From: Diadema setosum
Lineage: Eukaryota > Echinodermata > Echinoidea > Diadematoida > Diadematidae
Length of the DNA: 64,000 bases
NCBI GenBank assembly: GCA_033980235.1
Contig: CM067066.1
Span: 32,001,180 to 32,065,179, forward strand
Direction of reading: 5' to 3'
Part shown: one piece after another, positions 39,617-51,494 of the stretch
Layout: each line of letters begins with the position of its first letter
Numbering within the stretch: the stretch's first letter is position 1
Made by a program: the position numbers and the translations under genes
The notes under the pieces: model-generated
The model's input: only the letters and a program-made list of their open reading frames with translations
Databases searched by the model: none
What the model was told of the DNA's origin: nothing

Positions 39617-39889
39617 ATGTATAGGAGTTGGACGCTTGGGTCCTATCTTAGTCGTAAACTTAACCTCCCAAGCACACCAACAAAGGTCCCTGCTGGTAGC
39701 CTTGGCGTGGGAACTATGTTAGCCTTTGCAATATCTTGGGCTTGGAAAGCCAGCCAAAAAGCCAAGCTGGTCAGTATACTCCTCGAACGCCAGCGTGATA
39801 GGATCACCAAGCTCGACCTTCGTATACTTTTCGAAATCCGTCTTATCCATTTTAGACAGTTTAAAGCCTCCAAAATATACAAAATGTGA
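39617..39889 (+). other. Orphan 90-codon open frame
   Basis: The frame has a possible membrane segment (GVGTMLAFAISWAW) followed by a basic tail, in a region of more even base composition than its surroundings. I do not recognise a family, and no splice context or promoter is evident. It may be a gene or transposon remnant, or chance. Confidence 0.2.
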
Positions 39890-40560
39890 ACAATAGTCAT
39901 AATAAAAACGTTTCTGGACTCAACCGTCACAGTTACGGTTTAGTGGGGGAAATTATATTTCCTTATATTTTATGCTTTATCGTGAAATGTTTATATGGTA
40001 GGATTATTTGTGTGTGTGTGGTGTGTGTGTGATACAACTGTCCTACACAGATGCATCAGAATTAATGTAATATCTCAAACATTTTTTTTTTTTAAATTCA
40101 CTGTTCCCGATGGTTAAACAGTACCTTAAAAAAAATAATGAAGCATCAATAGATTTACGTTCAGGCACATGGGATTTTTTTTTTTTTTTCGAGGCGATGA
40201 TACTATAGGCAAGATTATTCACCTTATCATCTTTACACATGCATTTATGGCTGAAAGGTTCGAGAAAATAAAATTGAAACATGCCATATAACTTTGGATA
40301 TTGGAAGAGGAAGAAAAAATAGTATTACTTTTTTTTTAGACTGTGATAAAACATTTCCTATACCGTGTAAGCCCTCGGTTCTACTACGCTGACAAAATAA
40401 AATCAAACACAGTGTGGAATTCTCAGCAGCATATCATCTCCACAGTCGACAAATCAGACGGTTCTTTCGTTTCCAGGTCCACCAATGCTGTGCGTGAGTC
40501 AATAATCATCGAGATAGCATTGTCATGATTGTGTTTGTACAGGTAGTCACCAAAGTTGGA

Positions 40561-40606
40561 GACCCCCGCGAGGGGGCGGTTTGTGGGAGAAGCCCGCCCG
40601 GGAGGT

Positions 40607-40661
<55 letters not shown>

Positions 40662-40855
40662 CGGCACAGATTGGGGCATGGCGCGTGTTAAACCTATGAG
40701 AAAAACGTTGGGTTAGGATTTTTGGTTAGGGTTAGGGTTAGGGTTTGATGGTTAGGGTTAGGATTAGGATTAGGGTTAGGTTTAGGGATAGGGTCCCCAA
40801 TAGATTTTTAGGGTCCCCAATCTGCGCCGTCTAAAAAAAACACGCGCCCGGGAGT
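40561..40855. repeat. Interstitial telomeric repeat cassette between inverted repeats
   Basis: T50 (40608-40657), then AAGACGGCACAGATTGGGG; a TTAGGG-rich tract at 40710-40795 (with GGATTA, GGTTTA variants); then TCCCCAATCTGCGCCGTCTA, A8, CACGCGCCCGGG at 40813-40852. The outer arms (CCCGCCCGGGAGGTGTTTT…GACGGC…ATTGGGG) are inverted copies of each other. The tract is metazoan-type telomeric DNA far from any visible chromosome end. Confidence 0.8.
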
Positions 40856-41320
40856 GATAGATAAGAGTTACCTTCCTCCCTCCCCAGGATGGAAGTTGGC
40901 CGTATATGATTTTATGCAGCTGAAACGCCAATTTGATAAATGGCATAATACTAAAGATTGCTGATTATTTTTGTTCAAAAAATAGAAAAATCAATGGCTA
41001 CAGGAAGCAGAAAATTCTCAAAGTACTATAAAAACCAACCACTCACTCCATCTAATCGTCATTCGATAGAAGAGAGACACTTTCCTCCAAAATAATATGA
41101 CAAAAATAACAACACAGACAACCTTCTCAGAAATAGTATCTGCGGTGGAAAGTGAGCACCATGCTCGAACCCCAAAGGAGTCTGAATCTTTTTTTTCCCT
41201 TAATTGTTTATTTGTTTGTTAATTTCTTTGTTTTTAAGTTGTGACCCCGACCTTTTGGCAAAGATAATTTCATTTGAATCAAAACAATAGAAATTATAAT
41301 GGAGACATTATACTCCTCAG

Positions 41321-41428
41321 CCCCCCCCCTTTTTTTTTTGGGGGGGGGGGATGATATAAGTAGGAATACATAGCCCCCCCCCCCACACACACACACACAC
41401 ACATTCCCCCCCCCCCCAAAAAAAAAAA
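41321..41428. repeat. Homopolymer/CA mosaic with C-T-G hairpin
   Basis: C9, T10, G11 in succession, then a C13(AC)n block and another C run ending in A11. A similar C-rich tract is at 41592-41608 and 41705-41723. Confidence 0.85.
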
Positions 41429-42022
41429 TGGTTATGCATTTTGTGCTTTTTTGCTTGTCAGCTGAATAAACCCCAAGTGGCAGAAGAAAGTTGCACTAAG
41501 GGCCTTTATTTATTATTTTATTATCATCTCTCTTTTTTTTTTTTGCCTGTTAGCTGATGAAACCCAGAAGTGGCGCCAGAAATCTAAACTGCCCCCCCCC
41601 CCCCCCCGCTTTAAAAACAAAACAAAAACGTGGCGCCAGCCGTGCTCTGACAAAAGACTTTACAGTTTGGGTGGATCTCATGGGAGATTTCAAAAGCCCC
41701 CCACTCCCCCCCCCCCCCCCCCCGAAAAAAAGAGAAAAAGATACAAATGTATAATACATATATTTGTATATTCATCGAATACTATATATAGCATGTACAA
41801 CATTATTCTACAAGCACAGTGGTAAAGACCGTATGCAAAAAACAACAACATTCCTCTTAAAGCTTTTGTTGTATTTGAAGATTTGAAAATAAGTTTATAC
41901 GTTTATTTTTCCTTCTTTTTGTGCGCGTATGTTCAGGGGGTGGGCTGATCATTCGAATATCCCCCTCCCCGTTATGGGGCTGATGTACGATTTTAGCTTA
42001 CGGCTGAATGTAGCCTGCATGT

Positions 42023-42023
42023 T

Positions 42024-42066
<43 letters not shown>
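42023..42066. repeat. (TTG)n microsatellite
   Basis: About 14 units, uninterrupted. Confidence 0.95.
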
Positions 42067-42251
42067 GGCATTTCCCACTGATCTCATGGGTTAATAAAAA
42101 AAAAAAAGAATCCAAATTTAGAGGGTTACATTTTCATAATTATTGTCAGCTATGGAGAGCGCAATGTCGGTCTCAAAGGGGAACTCTTCCTCTTTCCATT
42201 GATATCCCCTTTTCTGACAAATGTCATGCATGACTGAGCACATCAACTTTA

Positions 42252-42865
42252 AAGAGGAAATTCATCCCAAATAGACTGCAAAAGAAAGAGGAAAATATTC
42301 CCTACTGAACCATGCAAAAATTAAAAAAAATCGGATAAGAAATAAGGAAGATATGACATTTTGAAATGTCACATTTTTTCGGAAAACATTTCTTGAGCAG
42401 TCCTTATTAATATTCAATGGAGCTATAGTTGGTGATGTCATACCCTCACAACTTTTCATGTATGCTTTAATTCGGAAAAATTGTTATTTTTAGCTAATAC
42501 AAGTAAAAGCATGTTGTCATACCAAGATATATCAGAATTAACATTTGTTTTTGTTTTTTATTTTTATTTTGGGTGGTTTTAATGCAAGTTTTTTTTCATT
42601 TTTATACAGCTGAAAAATGAAATATTTGTCATTTCTGTGTATGAAATGAATAAAAATCGTGAGAGCATGACATTGTCGACTTGCTCATTTGAATATTCAT
42701 ATAAAGACTGGTCAAGAATTTTTTTTTTCCCAACGACGGTCATATCTTTCTTATTTCTCATCCGATTTTTGTAATTTTCTTGTGTCGATCTGAGGGGAAT
42801 ATTTTTCACTTTGTTTTGATGTTATTTATTTGGGGGTGGATTTGACAAATTTCACTTTTTTCCAA
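42252..42865. mobile_element. 0.6-kb MITE with long degenerate inverted ends
   Basis: Left AAAGAGGAAATTCATCCCAA and GAGGAAAATATTCCCT correspond to the reverse complement of the right end (AGGGGAATATTTTTCAC, GGGTGGATTTGACAAATTTC). The centre holds GATGTCATACCCTCACAAC. Non-coding. Confidence 0.55.
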
Positions 42866-43305
42866 GGGATAGTTATCGTGTGTAGGTATGTGTTGAATAT
42901 GAACAGAGAAAAATGGACTGTGTGGGTTGGCCTTTGTGGGCGAGTGACCAAGTTATTGGACAGGCGGCCATATAACAGGTTTTTGACCATAAAATGTTAG
43001 AAAAAAAAAAACACCCTATAAACACAAACCCTAAACACAAACCTGCATTCGTACAGGTGGCCTATTTATTTGGCCACGTTCATTGACTGATCTCATCCAT
43101 TCAGTGAGATCGCTCATTGTTCCTTCTGTGATACTCAAACTTGGAAAAGTGCAGTTTGTCAATTTGCATGACATCGTCAACATAAATTTAGGTACCAATG
43201 GAAAGAGGAAGAGCTCATTTTTCCTCATAACCAACACTGATGCGCTCTCCGTAGCTGACAATTATGAAATAGTAGTCCTCCAAAGTTGGACTACCTTATT
43301 TTATT

Positions 43306-43477
<172 letters not shown>

Positions 43478-43505
43478 TATATATTTTTTCTTCTTTTTTT
43501 TTTTT

Positions 43506-44254
43506 GTTTGGTTTGTTTGTTTAGAGAGAGATTACTCACTAGTAGTGGTATTTCCACGGTGCTAGATTGGCAATATAATTCGCGCTACTTCAGTTTTCCA
43601 AACGCGAAAGAGTCAAAAGCAACAAAAAAGTACAATAACTGCCAGCTGTGTTCAGTCACCCAATCCAAGGCCGAGTTGTTTGTGTACGTGTTCTGATGCA
43701 AGGAAAGTGTAGTCTCCCTGTTGCATTGGTTGTGCATTGGCATACGTACGAGTACGAGTACTGCTGCTGACCTAGTAGAGCTGAAGGGGCGAGTAGTGCA
43801 CTGGTAAGTCTCATCATATTGTTTTGTTATTTTTATGAAAACTAATGAATGAGATGTAGTGGGCCAGAAGTCAACCTATTCCCAGCTCTCACGTCTCTTA
43901 TTATTCAATTTTGTACAATGGTTAACTAGCCAGTAGGCCTCGATCTGGAGCGGCTATGCTGTGCGTTCCTCGCAAGGCCGCAGAAGCAGAAATTGATGTG
44001 CCGGCGAAAGAGTATCGAGGCAAGCGCCCAGACTGCCGGCTACGATGTCTGTTGTGTTTACGCAGATACGCCATGTCAGTACAATGTATTAAAATGGTTG
44101 TCTTGCCTATTTCAATCCGTAGGCCTAGTAGTAGGTTTGACTTCTTTAACGTTACCATTTTGTTAAAGCAGGGATATCATGCAACAATTTATTGTAGCAA
44201 AAAAGGTGCTGAAAACTAACTGCTTATCCAACAAAGGCAAGCCAATGGAGTGGA
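43506..44254. other. No gene recognised; possible non-coding exon near 43800
   Basis: A GC-richer patch ending GTAGTGCACTG/GTAAGT at 43803 could be a 5' exon with donor, but nothing coding follows that I can identify. Confidence 0.2.
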
Positions 44255-44361
44255 ATGGAGTCAAAAGGGGCCTGGGCCCTGAGCTTTCGAGCTTTTGTTT
44301 GTCATTTGCCTCTGACGAAGATTCTGCTAGGATCGAATGCTCAGGCCCCTTTTGACTCCAT
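44255..44361. repeat. 107-bp element with 20-bp perfect inverted ends
   Basis: ATGGAGTCAAAAGGGGCCTG at the left and its exact complement at 44342-44361. The interior has GAGCTTTCGAGCTTTTG and CTGACGAAGATTCTGCTAGG, hairpin-like blocks reminiscent of retroelement terminal RNA structures. Confidence 0.7.
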
Positions 44362-44369
44362 ATAATTAA

Positions 44370-47300
44370 TCTATATTCTCTCCTTTCATCGTTTTCCTTT
44401 CTCTTGATGCTGGACTTCCATCTTCTCACATGTTTAACACAGTATTAGCAAGTATCGGGATCAAATGATTTATAAATTTTTGTACCTTTTGGTCCGTTCA
44501 TTAATATGAATGATTACACAATTTTTGGTTGTTGTTTTAATTATATAATGTATTAGGAACCAGATTCACATTCCATTGTAATTTTTTGAAAAATATTTTT
44601 GAAAGTTATTAGTTTTAGCTTGTAAATATAGCAATGTGTATATGAATCAAGGTTTTTGTATAACGATTGAGAATGTTCAGTGTTTGATTTGACATTATTG
44701 TGAAGTATACAATTCAGCCCATTGGCTGCTATGTTTTGCAGGATAAATACTTGTTAAATCTATGAACCACTTCAATTCAGTTGTGATATATTATGTGAAA
44801 GTGTACTGTAAGAGTGGGTGTTGTTATTTCCCAGTGCTCAACTTGAATGAAAACAAACTATGCTAAAATGAGCAGCTTTAAATCAGGGATGCCAGTGAAA
44901 GGCGTGAAACCAGGGAGGTGCACCTTACATGTATGTAGATCTCCCCCCACCCCCACCTTCATGTGTGCTTTTTTTTTTCTCTCTCTCTCCCTAGACATGG
45001 AGGCTAATACATGTATATCTCAGTAAAAAAACAAACAAACAAAATCAAACAAAATTGGAAGAAGCAAAATTGAACAAGCTGCTATATTGTCTGTATCCCC
45101 ACCTATACCTGTGATATACTAGATGTCTATTTACATTATATTTGATATTGACAGAACTGTCTTCATCAATTTATCTTTCTATCTCTCCGTCCTTCCTTCT
45201 ATTTGTCTAACTGATACATTCGGCCTGATGGCAATAGCTGTAGACTGTGCATTGATTTTTACCTTGTGATGTAGCAATTTGTCGTTGAATCTATCTGCAT
45301 TATACCATCTTCCTTTATACTGTACAGTGTATACTATATACAATGTCTGATACATTATTATCTGCTTTATGATTGATAGTGCGGTTCAAAATATTTATCA
45401 AAGTCCACAGAATCACATATTGTCAACCTGGAATTATATTAGTTGTCATATGCGGTGATAAGTTTTAAGTGGCAGACTGTAAATCTCTCATGACACACTT
45501 GCAATAGGTGTGGCATGTTAAACAAGGTACAGATAAGTTCACACAGAGTTTCTAATCATGAAGAATAGCTCAAAGTTTTAAAGTTCGATGAATAGCCTGT
45601 AGTTTAGCACCATGTGGATGCACTGGAAGGTTAACAATCTTGAAGACTAGTCGAGGACTAGAACTAGTGGACATCTTGGGGCTTACCCTTTATACACGAG
45701 CAGCGTGGGTCCCCACTTGTAGTTTATGGTACACGTATGTTACGTCAACACAGAAGCAATGGACAGCTTACGCGCGCAGCCATATTGTGCACATCCGCCG
45801 AGAGAGGGCTCACTTTATCATTCATAAAAAATACTTTGATTCGGGTTCCGTTCGAAACCGATCAAATGAGCGAGGGTGGTGACTCAAGATCTGACGTCAT
45901 TAGAAAAACTCAGAGTGGTTTCCAAACATGTTTCAGAGAAAATCCAGAAGAGCAAGATATACCCAATCTCTCATAAAAATTAGAACGTTCCTAGCAAAAC
46001 ATTCAACTCGCAATGGGTCGACGTTTGAAGTCATGTCGCTGTCATGACGAGTTGGTCCCATGGGACACACAGAGAGGATCGTAATTACGATCAATTTTCA
46101 GCTTATTTTCTTCACTTTTTCGGTGTTTCGACGGGATTTTTCTGTGAAATTTGATGGCCTGTTTGACATTATTCAGGACATTCCTGTTAAGTTCATGTGG
46201 TTCCTGTTCATCTTAGAATTTTTTTGCGAATCATTTATTACCCTTGAATTTGACCTTGTGCACTGCTCAGGGCAGTTCGATTTACACTTTACGGCAAATC
46301 AAATATATGGTCACCACACGGGCCGCGACACGGGCGGCGCGGGTTACTTTACAGTCGACCGCGGAGCCGAGCGCCGCGGGCCGGGGCCAGAGGGGCGGGT
46401 GGTGGCCAAGGTTACGGAAGGATTGTGCCAGTAATTCATCCCACGAACTCCTGTACCGGTACATCGTGCTACTACTGTTACAATCAAAACTTCCACAAAT
46501 GAAAAACGACTTGACTGTACAGGAGAGAACACATAACTTTTACAAAGACTGCACAGTTCACTTTGCACACCAGTGACAGTGCACAAAAGCGGACAACACT
46601 AAGCACTGCTAAGGCAGTCAGATGTCTGTCCATCAGTCACCATTGACTGCTCATCATTTCAACCATGTTCATTACCATTGCACTATCAGTTGACAGAAAA
46701 AAAAAAAAACATTAGTTTGCCAACAATTTCATTTGAGAGAGCAGTAAAGTCCAGGCTGACTGACCAGCACTGACTTGAAATCTCTCAAAGTGTGGAGGCA
46801 AAATTAATCTTGACACATTTAGCATTCAGCAGTCTCAAGAATTTCTCTGTTGTCTTTGTCACGACATTGTGATTAGTGTTAATTGTAGCACGCCCTATTG
46901 AAATTTGTTGATCACCTTGTTTTTATTTCATTTTTATTGCTATTGTTTAATTATTGCAGCTTAGTTGAAAAGTTTCAATTGATTGCCCCCCCCCCCTCAT
47001 AAAGCGCTCATTCAAGTCATGTTGAAGTCTTCTAAATATGAGTGCACTGCAAGCATAGTATCCACAGTTCAAGACTTAATTGTTCAATGCCATCACACAG
47101 CAGTACTTTACTACCTCTACATATATTTACATCTGCACGTTTCGTTGCTTTGCTCACTGAAAACAAGAACAAAACAAACGACCAAACCCACATCCATTGC
47201 ACCAACTGCATTATTTAGTACCGGTACATGTTTTAGCATAAATCTGTACATGTACTTCCTTATTCAAGTAAGAAGGAAATTACATCTGTGCAGCAGCTAA

Positions 47301-48780
47301 TTTTTTTTTTTTTTTTTTTTATGAGCAGTGGATGGAAAGTCAACATACATCACTACCTGTAGCTGAATACTCTTTCAGGTTGTGTAACACTGTTGTTTGT
47401 GATGTTGAATTCATTAACATTGATAAATGATAAAAATAAAAAAGTAAACCACATGCACTCTGTCACTTTCTTGAGACCAAAATAATAATGCATCAATGTC
47501 ATATTTTGTCATTATATCATCATTGGTAAACAATTTCACCATGCCCATCATCATTGTGTTGGAATGAGTGGATATAAACATTGCAAAAGCTGAAGGCAAA
47601 TGTGCAACCATACTGATAATACACAAATATCACATACAGTATATAATATAGACGAATCTATATCAAATCTACCTATCATGAACTCCTTTTCCAATTTCTT
47701 GAAGGCATTTGTATAGGCCTAAATCCACAAAAGCATGCCTGAACCACCGTTACCAGGTCCATGGTATGGAGACTTGAAGGTAATTTAGTAAGGTTATAGA
47801 ACATCGACGCCTGTACAGATATTACAAACTGCCCAAACTGATAAATCTTAAAAAAAAAAAACACAAAAAAAACATTCATATTTAGAAGCTAGTACTGGTT
47901 ATCCAGGCTACATACACTACAGTACACAGCTATCCCAAAGCAAAATTGTACATAAAGTGAGACTTTAGCAGCTTAGATTCAGACCCTCTCGTAAGCAAGC
48001 CAAAGCAGTATCCGACTTCACACAGAACTTTCATGTTTTAACAAAACCTTATTAACCAAGGAACCATGCAGCAAAGGATGCATTCTGCACAAAAACCAGC
48101 CTAACCTACAAAATAGCACGACATAACGCAGTTGCCATAGGCATGCGCCAAAATGCACGTTCAAGCGTCGAACAACGAACGATATGGGACTGAATCTCTG
48201 CGCCTACGCACAAGGCGGAAGCGCGAGCGCCACTCCGATAAAAATAAAATTCTGCGGCTCTTACATCGGGAAAGTATCTTGTATTTTTCCCCTAAAGGGA
48301 AAAAAATGTAATACCAAGTGCAATCTATCTAATCGTTATACACAAAAAACTAACTTCACCGGAGATCATAATCATGTCACCTCGATATCCCCCAAAATTA
48401 ACGCTAGCAACACAATTGCTCTGATTTTAGTAGCCCATCGGGCTCACGAGACGCTATTGTACCCCTTCTTTAGGAGAATGGGTAGATAAGCAAAAAATTC
48501 TAAGATGGAAACCGATTGCACGAAACAGGCAGGCATGACCTCTTTCATTCAAATCCAAGAGGAATAAATATGAAAAAATCCCCCAAAAATGTTATTTATA
48601 CTATTACGATGATGTAAAAATAATTGACATAATTTAATATTTAATGCATGAAATTAAGGGTGCAAAAATAACTACTTATATGGAATTTTTAGTGAGATTT
48701 TGCAACTATGACTGGAGTGTTTTAAAGACATGAATATGTATGAAATGAAGATACCTATACTTTCCACCCTTTTTTGTTTT
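44370..48780. other. Intergenic, no gene recognised
   Basis: Mostly AT-rich. CpG-rich patches occur at 46310-46420 (CGACACGGGCGGCGCGGG-type) and 48110-48240, either of which could be a promoter, but no exon is recognised beside them. T/A homopolymers at 46699, 47302-47322 and 47850. Confidence 0.35.
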
Positions 48781-49185
48781 TCTTTTATTTAGTGCTTATT
48801 CAATATAGGGGTAATTAAAAATGCAGGGATCATAAACGATAAATTGTTTATGCTATCAAGGTCGATTACGTCACAATCAATAATGCCGCGGCCCGTAATT
48901 TGTCCATGCCGTGCATACGTGGGTAAGACATGGTAATTAACCAACTCAAGAGTTAGTGTAACCTCATGTGACATCTCATTGGACCCTATTCCACTTAGGT
49001 TCCAGTCCACCTCCAGTTAGTCTGGCTTCCTTCCAGACCATCTGCTCATACTAATTTCCCTTCCCAGAATATTAATGCCCTCTAACGACAAAAGAAGTAG
49101 CAGGTTCAGCTGAATGTTATTTTTTTTTTAATTATTATGCCTCCGCCACGAAGTGGTGCCGGAGGCATTATGTTTTCGGGTTGTC

Positions 49186-49266
49186 CGTCCGTCCGTCCGT
49201 ACGTACGTCCGTGTGTCCGTACGTCCGTACGTCCGTACGTCCGTACGTCTGTACGTACGTCCGTCC
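49186..49266. repeat. (CCGT)n / (ACGT)n microsatellite
   Basis: Interleaved CCGT and ACGT tetranucleotides, part of HINE-like element B. Confidence 0.9.
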
Positions 49267-49380
49267 GCTTTCGTTTACGCGATAACTTGAGTAATATTTA
49301 GTGGAATTTTACCAAACTTGGTCCAAGTATGAAGTATGATGGGGCAATGATTTGATTAGATTTTGGGTGAAATCGGCTAA

Positions 49381-49848
49381 AGGTCAAAGGTCAAGGTCAA
49401 GGTCAAATCATGAACTTGTATCCGTTTACGCGATAACTCAAGACTTGATGGAGCAAATTTCCCCAAACTTTCTTGGAGGATGATGTATGATGGGACAATT
49501 ACTTGATTAGTTTTTCAGTGAAATCGGACAGAGGTCAAAGGTCAAAGATCAAGGTCAAATCCTAAAATTTATCTGTTTACGTGATAACTCAAAACTGGAT
49601 GAAGCAGCTTTCACCAAACTTGGTCCAAGGATGATGTATGATGGGACAATTAGTTGAGTAGATTTTAGTGACATTGGTAAGAGGTCAAAGGTCAAAAGGT
49701 CAAGGTCAAATACTAAAAATGTTGCTATTTCCCCCATATCTGTGCAATGCCCGCAGTTATTTTCTTGAAACTTTGTGTAGACATGTACTACTGCGTAAAG
49801 ATTATCCAGAGAGAGTTTCATGTCATAACGTCAAAGGTCAAAAGGTCA
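49381..49848 (+). promoter_or_regulatory. Array of AGGTCA direct repeats (DR1/DR2)
   Basis: Perfect DR1 (AGGTCAAAGGTCA) at 49381-49393, 49532-49544 and 49682-49694, and DR2 (AGGTCAAAAGGTCA) at 49835-49848, with more single half sites nearby. DR1/DR2 are the consensus sites of RXR heterodimers, HNF4 and related receptors. They are part of the repeat unit of HINE-like element B; binding is inferred. Confidence 0.55.
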
Positions 49849-50770
49849 AAGGTTAGGTGAAAATGTTGCAATATCACTTTTCTCGCAAATAGTTCAATGT
49901 ATCTTCATGGAACTTGGTACATATGCATGTACTGACTGGCAGGGATTATCTAGGGAATTTAGGGGTCATGGGTCAATAGTCAGGGGTCAAAGGTCAAGTT
50001 CAACTCCTCAAAATGTTACTATTTTCCTCATATACTAGTATATGCAATGATTGCATTATTAGTTTTAAAATTTAATATAAATGTACATGTATTCTTTAAT
50101 GGAGATTCTCTTGAAAATTTCTAGCCAGAAGGTCAAAGGTAAAATGTTAAGGGTCAAAGGTCAGGTTTAAATGCAAAAAAAAAAAAGAAGATATATTTTG
50201 TACTGTAATTACACTCTTTCTTCATACCTTGAAAATTATACTCAATGCATAGACTTATAATAAGATCAGTCAGAAGTCAAGTAAAAATTTTCAATTCCCC
50301 AAATATGCGTACCTGCACTCTTTAATAGACAATTATAGCAAACCCAGTTCGTGGAAAGTGAACATTCCAGATATTTCTGCCAGTTATGTGAAACTGTCAT
50401 TACACATTGTGAAGACATTGTACTATACACCTATTGGGAGAATAATGCATTATGGCGGAGGCATCAGTCGCCATAGCGACATTTCTAGTTATTATTATTA
50501 TTTTTTTTTTGCCTTTGGCAAAGGCCGCGACTTTGTAGCGGCGGAGGGTGCATTTTGTAAATTAGGGAGTACAGTTGGCACAGGGTCTGGAAACCAGACT
50601 AATGTCAAGTGTGTGTTGCGCATTTAATCGTGTTTATAAATCATGAGCACTGCAAGTGTGTATTTCTTCCAGTTCTGTGGTCTAATCATTAAGTTGGACT
50701 CCTCTAAAACGTTTATTCTTCATAGATTAGATGCCGTGAGGATGCGCATCGTAGTTAAAAACTGCAAGTG

Positions 50771-51266
50771 AACTCTTTATGTGCCACGTTCGCACGTCCG
50801 ACTCAGTCGACGGCGTGCCAAATTCGCATATTCTACTCAACAAACAAAGCCGCCAAAACCGATCGATAAATCGCTAATCCCGCGGTACAATCAAAGCGTT
50901 TCTCGCGCCTTTGTTCCTCTCACATACAGCTTGCATTCTATGTGGTGAATGACTATCAAGCGGTGTTCCCAACTAGATTTTGCATGTACACTTTAAGTTT
51001 CTGTCACTATTCTATGTGCAAAAGTCATTCCTTTACAGTAATGTAGCAACTGGTAATTCAAAAGAAGAATTGAAAATAGAATTGTTATACATTGAAGCAA
51101 AGATTGGCATTCGTCTTTAAGTTTGCTCACTATTATGTCCAGCTTAACAGAAATGTGTAGAAGTTATACAGATTGGAAAAACAGAATTCTTTCTCTAAGC
51201 ATGACTCTCTTCGTGTCTCAGAATAACGTGGCACACAGGGGGTTTCCACCATGGCACATAAAGAGT
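50771..51266. mobile_element. 0.5-kb TIR element adjacent to MAO-like first exon
   Basis: AACTCTTTATGTGCCA at 50771-50786 and its exact inverse at 51251-51266. No frame. It ends 126 bp before the acceptor of the MAO-like start-codon exon, so it overlaps that gene's 5' region. Confidence 0.75.
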
Positions 51267-51392
51267 TAATCATCAAAGTTTAAAACTTTGAATTAACCTT
51301 TCAAGATAAGAATCATTACATGGACCTAACTTAGCAACTGTTGTTTGATGTTTCTGCCCTTAACCACTTTCATTTATCTGGTTCCATTTCAG

Positions 51393-51494
51393 CAGCTGTT
51401 CATTTGGCCCTCTTGTGCGCCTTGTCATAAGTCCTGTTCATCATGGCGGAGGAAACGATACGAGATGTGATTGTCATAGGTGCTGGTATAAGTG
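51393..51494 (+). CDS. MAO-like exon with start codon
   Basis: The acceptor TTCCATTTCAG precedes 51393, implying a spliced upstream 5' UTR exon. ATG at 51443 (context GTTCATCATGG) starts [17 protein letters not shown]; donor GTAAGT; phase 1. Confidence 0.85.

Larger units (their letters stand above)
49131..50488 (+). mobile_element. Helentron/HINE-like element B, upstream of MAO-like gene
   Basis: The 5' hairpin is ATGCCTCCGCCACG / its near-complement ending GGAGGCAT (49137-49168), then (CCGT)n. Tandem units of about 150 bp follow (starts near 49273, 49427, 49576), each with TTTACGCGATAACT, CCAAACTTGGTCCAAG and runs of AGGTCA; later units are more diverged. At the 3' end, GGCGGAGGCAT repeats the 5' end inverted, followed by hairpin GTCGC-CATA-GCGAC (50467-50480), ATTT and CTAG, then T-rich DNA. 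CTAG preceded by a short hairpin is the Helitron-type 3' terminus. It lies in the T tract of an older TIR element. Confidence 0.65.
49016..50602. mobile_element. TAGTCTGG-ended TIR element split by HINE-like element B
   Basis: Left TTAGTCTGGCTTCC (49016 onward) and right GGTCTGGAAACCAGACTAA (50584-50602) are inverted; each end also folds on itself (GTCTGG/CCAGAC). The right part has GGCAAAGGCCGCGACTTTGT. Without the insertion at 49131-50488 the element is about 230 bp. A second copy is at 53627-54982. Confidence 0.65.

Noticed and set aside
46060..46576. Frames of 124 and 110 codons in a CpG-rich patch
   Set aside because: Overlapping frames with no domain; the GC richness is better read as a possible promoter-like patch.
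49186..49266. Coding or regulatory meaning of CCGT repeats
   Set aside because: A plain tetranucleotide tract belonging to the HINE-like element.
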